This document shows, in pieces, positions 22,194-25,351 of a stretch of DNA of 25,351 nt. Position 1 is the stretch's first letter, and each line of letters begins with the position of its first letter. Source of the DNA: a virus; IMG/VR virus record IMGVR_UViG_3300011114_000435, positions 1 through 25,351 of that record, one strand, 5' to 3'. Under the pieces are notes generated by a model. That model ran no database searches. It worked only from the letters and a program-made list of their open reading frames with translations, and was not told the origin of the DNA. Made by a program: the position numbers and the translations under genes.

Positions 22194-22447
22194 CGCCAAT
22201 CCCTCCGGATCTCGCGGGCTTCCGCACGAAATTCTGCCGCTAAGGCGAGATTAAATCCGCCAAGATCAGGAAAAAAACGGCGCAATTTCAAGCCTGTAGT
22301 TTGTAATTTACGCGCTCGCGTGATTAATTCGCGCCGCCGCGAAATTGCGTCATCCCGCTCCATCTCGTACCGATACCAATCCTCGGCGACCTGCCGGTCA
22401 GCCATGGCGTTGTCTGCGTCAATCAGCATGTCTTTCCACGCGCCCAT
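22190..22447 (-). CDS. Small basic helical protein, unknown
   Basis: An 85-residue, Arg-rich and entirely helical protein (WYRYEMERDDAISRRRELIT, RARKLQTTGLKLRRFFPDLG, FRAEAREIRRDWR). It could be a nucleic-acid-binding or partner-binding helix bundle; no family is recognised. It overlaps the first gene of the operon by 29 bases; a G-run precedes the ATG but the ribosome site is not strong. Part of the coding sequence carries AATT motifs spaced 21 bases apart, noted separately. Confidence 0.58.
   Translation of the reverse strand: MGAWKDMLIDADNAMADRQVAEDWYRYEMERDDAISRRRELITRARKLQTTGLKLRRFFPDLGGFNLALAAEFRAEAREIRRDWR
22284..22346. repeat. AATT motifs phased at 21 bases (cluster A)
   Basis: AATT at 22284, 22305 and 22326 (21-base spacing), then 22343. 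Each has a GCG-type neighbour on one side (for example GCGCGTAAATTAC and GGCGCGAATTAATC on the minus strand). It lies inside a coding gene, so a heptad coiled-coil could cause the phasing. Confidence 0.4.
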
Positions 22448-22757
22448 GGCTCAGGCCCCCCCGACGCAGGTCAGCGGCGGCGCAGGCGCGGTTCCAAGAA
22501 CCGTTGATGCGGTTATCTTCTTCCTCAGCAACCGCGCGGGCTACCAAATCACCAAGCAACTCGCGGATGCTGTTGATGATGTCGTCACATTCGTCGGTGC
22601 GGTGCATCTGGCGGATCTCAAGGAGGCGCTCCAGATAAGCCTGGGTGGCGAACACCGCGCGCTCTGCAATGGCAACGATGGGGTGATCGTCGGCAGCATC
22701 CAGCTTCGCCAGCTTGGCCTTGATGTCACCTTCGAGGTTGAAGTTACCGATACCCAT
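22419..22757 (-). CDS. First gene of the leftward early operon, unknown
   Basis: A 112-residue protein, acidic and helical: LEGDIKAKLAKLDAADDHPI, VAIAERAVFATQAYLERLLE, DECDDIINSIRELLGDLVAR. The last 20 residues are Arg/Gly-rich. The ATG has AGGAG six bases upstream in the leader AGACAGGAGATTAAAATG. It lies about 40 bases downstream of the leftward promoter described at 22805-22833. No family recognised. As the first gene read it is probably abundant early after infection or induction. Confidence 0.65.
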   Translation of the reverse strand: MGIGNFNLEGDIKAKLAKLDAADDHPIVAIAERAVFATQAYLERLLEIRQMHRTDECDDIINSIRELLGDLVARAVAEEEDNRINGSWNRACAAADLRRGGLSHGRVERHAD

Positions 22758-22804
22758 TTTAATCTCCTGTCTGTTTGCCGTTTCGGCTTGTTTGCAATGA
22801 CAGA

Positions 22805-22833
22805 ACTTTACTGTTGCGTTTCGCGACAGTCAA
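22805..22833 (-). promoter_or_regulatory. Leftward sigma70-like promoter
   Basis: On the minus strand TTGACT (22833-22828), a 17-base spacer and TAAAGT (22810-22805). The spacing is ideal and five of six -35 bases and four of six -10 bases match the consensus. The start should fall near 22798, giving a leader of about 40 bases before ATG 22757. The leader contains GCCG-TTT-CGGC (22777-22787) flanked by GCAAACA direct repeats. Confidence 0.7.
22811..22829. promoter_or_regulatory. Candidate operator palindrome in the leftward promoter
   Basis: CTGTTGCG-TTT-CGCGACAG is an inverted repeat with seven of eight arm bases paired. It fills the spacer between the -35 and -10 of the leftward promoter, so a protein bound here would block RNA polymerase. 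A further ACAG at 22800-22803 pairs with CTGT at 22811-22814 across the -10. Confidence 0.55.
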
Positions 22834-22869
22834 CATAAAAGATGGAAACTAATTTATTTTTTATGGGTG

Positions 22870-22891
22870 TTGACAGCCCGTCAAAATGACG
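22870..22891. promoter_or_regulatory. Candidate operator in the rightward promoter
   Basis: Two overlapping perfect inverted repeats: TTGAC-AGCCC-GTCAA (22870-22884), covering the -35, and CGTCA-AAA-TGACG (22879-22891), inside the spacer. The half-sites TTGAC/GTCAA also occur in the leftward -35, suggesting that one regulator could read both promoters. Confidence 0.5.
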
Positions 22892-22899
22892 ACTAGGAT
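22870..22899 (+). promoter_or_regulatory. Rightward sigma70-like promoter
   Basis: TTGACA (22870-22875), an 18-base spacer and TAGGAT (22894-22899). The -35 is perfect and the -10 matches four of six. The -10 ends six bases before ATG 22906, so the transcript would start at or beside the start codon. Confidence 0.65.
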
Positions 22900-22905
22900 G
22901 GGGCT

Positions 22906-23154
22906 ATGGCTATGCGCTCAACCCGAGATATTGTTGCCGCCCTAGGTGGCACTAAATATGTGGCAGATAAGATCTGTGTGGATCTACATATTGTAGATAA
23001 TTGGCTGCGCCCTGGCCGCAGGATTGGCGCAACCTATTGGCTTGATATCTTGGAGTTGGCGCGCCGTCAGAAATTATCTTGGATCACGCCGCAGCTACTT
23101 AGAAAAGCCCATGGCTCTTATTCGACAGGAAGGCCGCAACGTGAATCCATTTGA
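22906..23154 (+). CDS. Carph-isopro-like HTH regulator (repressor/Cro candidate)
   Basis: An 82-residue protein. The pattern STRDIVAALGGTKYVADKIC, then VDLHIVDNWLRPGRRIGATY and WLDILELARRQKLSWITPQL, is that of small HTH proteins called carph-isopro domain proteins in Alphaproteobacteria. They have a conserved D-I-x-x-A-L-G-G-T start, an N-W recognition helix and a Y/W-W-L-D-I motif. It should bind the operators just upstream and set the direction of transcription. Start: ATG 22906 with AGGA seven bases upstream, although that AGGA lies inside the promoter -10. ATG 22912 is an alternative. Its end overlaps the nuclease gene by 14 bases. Confidence 0.75.
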   Translation: MAMRSTRDIVAALGGTKYVADKICVDLHIVDNWLRPGRRIGATYWLDILELARRQKLSWITPQLLRKAHGSYSTGRPQRESI

Positions 23155-23890
23155 ACAGCATGGCATTAAGCATCTTAGCGCTTCGAGCCTCAACACTTGG
23201 GCAGCAGAGCCTGCCATGTGGGTGCTTCAAAAGCTGGCCGGCAAGCAAACGCCCGCAGGGTTCGCAGCGCATCGCGGCACCGCATCAGAAAGCGGCATTG
23301 TCAGCGGTCTTCTCAATCCTGACATGCCTATTGTTGAAGCGCAGCAGATTGCTTTGGACCAATACGACAATCTTTCGGGCATGAGTAAAAACCCCAAGGC
23401 AATCAAAGAGCGTGCTGCCATCCCAGGTATCGTGGAACAGGGGATCAAGAAGCTGCGCCCTGCGGGTATACCTGATGAAATTCAGCAGCGCATAGACGTA
23501 ACGCTGCCTGATATCCCGGTGCCTTTTATGGGGTTTGTTGATGTGGGCTGGACCAAAAAACATGGCATCCGCTTGGATATCAAGTCCAAAATCCGCATGC
23601 CGTCCGATATTGAGCAGGCTCACCGCCGACAAGTCGCTCTCTACATTCACGGCACAAATAACACCGGCCGCGTTGCTTATTTTACGCCAACACAAGAGAT
23701 GGTGTTCGCGCTGGAAGACGCGCCGCGATATGTTGAGGAGTTGCGTCAGATTGCAATTCGGTTACAGAATTGGCTTTCGCTGACCGACGACAAAGAGCGG
23801 CTCATCCGTTCATGCGTCCCGAATTACAACAGTTTTTATTGGGCTGATGAGTACACTCGCCAGCTTGGTAAAGAGGTTTTCGGTGTCTAG
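23141..23890 (+). CDS. PD-(D/E)XK nuclease (Cas4/RecB-like exonuclease)
   Basis: I start at GTG 23141 (MNPFEQHGIKHLSASSLNTW), where GGAAGG lies seven bases upstream. Earlier in-frame ATGs (23024, 23111) lie inside the regulator gene and lack such a site. The 249-residue product has RGTASESG (45-52) with Glu50, GFVD (131-134) with Asp134, LDIKSK (145-150) with D146-x-K148, and HRRQVALY (161-168) with the Q-x-x-x-Y motif. Together these make the PD-(D/E)XK exonuclease core. It would degrade DNA ends for phage recombination or replication, next to an ssDNA-binding protein. No FeS cysteine cluster is seen, so it is not a classical Cas4. Confidence 0.82.
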   Translation: MNPFEQHGIKHLSASSLNTWAAEPAMWVLQKLAGKQTPAGFAAHRGTASESGIVSGLLNPDMPIVEAQQIALDQYDNLSGMSKNPKAIKERAAIPGIVEQGIKKLRPAGIPDEIQQRIDVTLPDIPVPFMGFVDVGWTKKHGIRLDIKSKIRMPSDIEQAHRRQVALYIHGTNNTGRVAYFTPTQEMVFALEDAPRYVEELRQIAIRLQNWLSLTDDKERLIRSCVPNYNSFYWADEYTRQLGKEVFGV

Positions 23891-23900
23891 CCGAAAAGCG

Positions 23901-23918
23901 GTGCGGCGCTATCCGCAC
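23901..23918 (+). other. Perfect stem-loop before the ssDNA-binding gene
   Basis: GTGCGG-CGCTAT-CCGCAC: a six-pair stem with a six-base loop in the 52-base gap. No T-run follows, so it is not a standard terminator. It might protect the mRNA end or control the next gene. Confidence 0.45.
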
Positions 23919-23942
23919 ATCACGTCTTAAACGAGGTAAACG

Positions 23943-24542
23943 ATGTCAACGTCAATCACGATCAAAAACGTCCGTCTGGCTTACATGCACCTGATTGAAC
24001 CGCGTGCTGCGGCTGAAGGTGCTGAGAAAAAATACAGCGTCACGCTAATTGTTCCAAAGACCGATAAGGCAAATCTCACGGCGATTAGCGCCGCCTCAAA
24101 AACCGCAAAAGAAGGGCGTTGGGGCGCCAAGCCGCCGACAAATCTTCGTTCTCCAGTGCGGGATGGCGATGAAAAAGACGCTGAAGGTAATTTCGTGCGC
24201 GGCGAAGAGTTCCGCAATTCATATTACATTAACGCCTCAAGCAAAACACCCGTTGATGTTAAGATCATGATGGGTGGTCGGATTGTAAATTGCCCGCCAG
24301 AGCATCTTGTATCAGGGTATTATGGCAGTGCCCTTGTGAACTTTTACGCCTACGAAAACCCAATGAACAAAGGCGTGAGCCTTGGTCTGAACGGGCTGAC
24401 CATCACCAAGCGCGGCGAACCCCTCGGCCGTCGTTTGGATTGGGAATCGACGATGGAAGGCGCTGAAGATTTCGGCGGCGCGGCGGTCTCTGCCGGGATG
24501 GAAGATTTTGGCGCGCCTGCTGGCGACCAGATCCCCTTCTAA
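23943..24542 (+). CDS. ssDNA-binding protein, DUF2815 family
   Basis: A 199-residue protein. The opening ITIKNVRLAYMHLIEPRAA with EKKYSVTLIVPKTD matches the DUF2815 family of phage ssDNA-binding proteins. So do YYINASSKTPVDVKI, GRIVNCPPEHLVSGYYGSAL and a VNFYAYENPMNKGVSLGLNG-LTITKRGEPLG core. The C-terminus is acidic and ends DQIPF, as in SSB proteins that recruit partners through a terminal acidic-hydrophobic tip. It would coat single strands during phage replication and recombination. GAGG is six bases before the ATG. It is followed directly by a terminator. Confidence 0.85.
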   Translation: MSTSITIKNVRLAYMHLIEPRAAAEGAEKKYSVTLIVPKTDKANLTAISAASKTAKEGRWGAKPPTNLRSPVRDGDEKDAEGNFVRGEEFRNSYYINASSKTPVDVKIMMGGRIVNCPPEHLVSGYYGSALVNFYAYENPMNKGVSLGLNGLTITKRGEPLGRRLDWESTMEGAEDFGGAAVSAGMEDFGAPAGDQIPF

Positions 24543-24551
24543 GTAACGAAG

Positions 24552-24578
24552 CCCCTCCCTTCACGGGGAGGGGTCTTT
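24552..24578 (+). terminator. Rho-independent-like terminator after the SSB gene
   Basis: CCCCTCCC (24552-24559), loop TTCACG, GGGAGGGG (24566-24573): eight perfect, mostly G-C pairs, then TCTTT. The T-run is short, so it may be partial and let some transcription reach the primase gene. Confidence 0.65.
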
Positions 24579-24608
24579 CCCCAACAATAGAAGAGTTCTG
24601 GAGGGTCC

Positions 24609-25351
24609 ATGGCCGATATCTCAGCGTTCCCTGATCGCCTCAGGCCGAATGCAGACGCCATGTTTGACGCGCTGTCATTTTGGTTTGGGCTTTGCACTGA
24701 AGGCGAGATTGAGCTGGGTTGGCGTGACCCAGCGACGAAAACGCTCAATCGGTTCAAGCGCTTCCCCCTCACAGATATCGAACCCCTGGTGACATTCGCA
24801 TACGAGGTCAACATCCAGCCGGGCGCCAATGTGTATTTCAGGGTCTGCACCCTGAAAAGTTTGCCCGGTTCCACCACTGACGAGCACTTCCTGCAGGCCC
24901 CAGGCGCTCACATTGACCATGACGATGCGGCGAGCGTTGCCCGGCTGTCCAGCCACCCGCTTTCTCTGAAGCCCGCCTACTTGGTGATAACCGGGCGCGA
25001 CCCAGAAGTACGTGGTCAGACATTCTGGCCGGTGGATGAGCCCATCACAGATCCCGCCATCGTGCGCGAATTAAACGGCGGATTGGCGCAATTTTTCGGC
25101 GGAGATCCCGCCGTGGTCAATCCAACCCGCCTCATGCGCTTACCCGGCAGCATCGCATGGCCTGTGAAGAAGGGCCGGAAGGTTGCTGAAATCACACAGC
25201 TTTTATGGCCCGCAGATCAGCGCAGCAAGCGGCTACACGTTAATGTATTGCTGAACGTCATTCGCGCCGAAATTTCGCCGCTCGGCGTAAATTCTCAGCC
25301 GTCCGGCGTAAATTACGAAATGCCCGCCGCTAATTCGGCCGTCGGCGAAAT
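24609..25351 (+). CDS. Primase-polymerase (AEP/RepB-primase-like), 3' end outside the window
   Basis: The frame is open from ATG 24609 to the window edge (247 residues). GANVYFRVCTLK and the AHIDHDD segment (100-106, with D103 and D105 as the likely DxD metal pair) are as expected for an archaeo-eukaryotic-primase-like domain. PAYLVITGRDPEVRGQTFWP and VDEPIT, then FFGGDPAVVNPTRLMRLPGS with IAWPVKKGR, are conserved landmarks of phage primase-polymerases. It would make primers or copy DNA, and a helicase domain may follow outside. GGAGG is four bases before the ATG, rather close. Residues 220-247 form a linker with a near 7-residue repeat (SGVN-type), discussed as a possible iteron-like DNA repeat. 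Confidence 0.78.
   Translation, partial: MADISAFPDRLRPNADAMFDALSFWFGLCTEGEIELGWRDPATKTLNRFKRFPLTDIEPLVTFAYEVNIQPGANVYFRVCTLKSLPGSTTDEHFLQAPGAHIDHDDAASVARLSSHPLSLKPAYLVITGRDPEVRGQTFWPVDEPITDPAIVRELNGGLAQFFGGDPAVVNPTRLMRLPGSIAWPVKKGRKVAEITQLLWPADQRSKRLHVNVLLNVIRAEISPLGVNSQPSGVNYEMPAANSAVGE
25069..25351. repeat. AATT/GGCGnAAATT motifs phased near 21 bases (cluster B)
   Basis: AATT at 25069 and 25090 (21 apart), then 25271, 25290, 25311, 25332 and a cut copy at 25349 (19, 21, 21, 17 apart). CGGCGTAAATT occurs exactly twice at 25283 and 25304. The cluster lies in primase coding sequence and may continue beyond the window. Confidence 0.45.

Noticed and set aside
22320-22838. Plus-strand frame of 172 codons running into the control region
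   Set aside because: It is antisense to the first two leftward genes and would cross the leftward promoter. No ribosome site; the minus-strand genes are better supported.
1-25351. tRNA genes, integrase and attachment site
   Set aside because: No cloverleaf-like sequence with TTC-A-A arm patterns or integrase frame was recognised by eye. A tRNA scan would be needed to exclude a tRNA fully.

Overview
The window is a densely packed stretch of a tailed-phage genome (free phage or prophage; a sequence this size cannot tell them apart). Genes overlap by 1-4 bases, there is no gap over 150 bases, and there are recognisable short-tail structural, lysis and replication genes. The tail adaptor (SU10/P22 gp4 type), the P22 gp10-like nozzle and a run of large Ala/Gly/Gln-rich internal proteins suggest a podovirus. 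The GTA-type 3TM holin, the GH108 muramidase and a carph-isopro-like HTH regulator are typical of phages of Alphaproteobacteria. The host assignment is inferred from these families, not proved. Terminase, portal, capsid and integrase genes are not in the window.

Left part (1-4164): the end of one gene, then three tandem genes encoding receptor-facing, kelch-like repeat proteins. They carry 6, 6 and 6+6 copies of a 40-50 residue repeat, so four six-bladed propellers are predicted. The first has an N-terminal fibronectin III domain, the other two a short GVW(N/T)L motif. Three propellers are strongly AT-rich and the fourth matches the phage backbone. The conserved C-terminal HGGL supplies the Shine-Dalgarno of the following gene at two junctions.

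Middle (4185-7588): a coiled-coil protein (TTG start), a GT-A-like glycosyltransferase, a small unknown protein, then a lysis cassette: membrane-anchored Ig-like protein, 3TM holin and GH108 lysozyme. A possible promoter in the gap at 7589-7689 leads into the tail and internal-protein block (7690-19778): adaptor, fibre-like protein, nozzle with an inserted domain, a 77-residue protein, and four large probable ejection proteins. One of these has DUF4214-like motifs and one an AT-rich central section.

Right part: a leftward early operon (22757 down to 19771) of at least thirteen small genes, mostly joined by ATGA/GTGA or TAATG overlaps. It encodes three putative DNA-binding proteins (XRE, MarR-like wHTH, HTH plus zinc ribbon), several coiled-coil or unknown proteins and three very small genes of 16, 27 and 44 codons. 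It converges on, and overlaps by 8 bases, the last internal-protein gene. A divergent control region (22758-22905) has two sigma70-like promoters, each with an inverted repeat in its spacer. Rightward lie a carph-isopro-like repressor/Cro candidate with a possibly leaderless start, a PD-(D/E)XK nuclease, a DUF2815-type ssDNA-binding protein, a terminator, and the start of a primase-polymerase cut by the window edge. The layout fits a transcriptional switch choosing between a leftward early operon and rightward replication genes, with a separate rightward late block.
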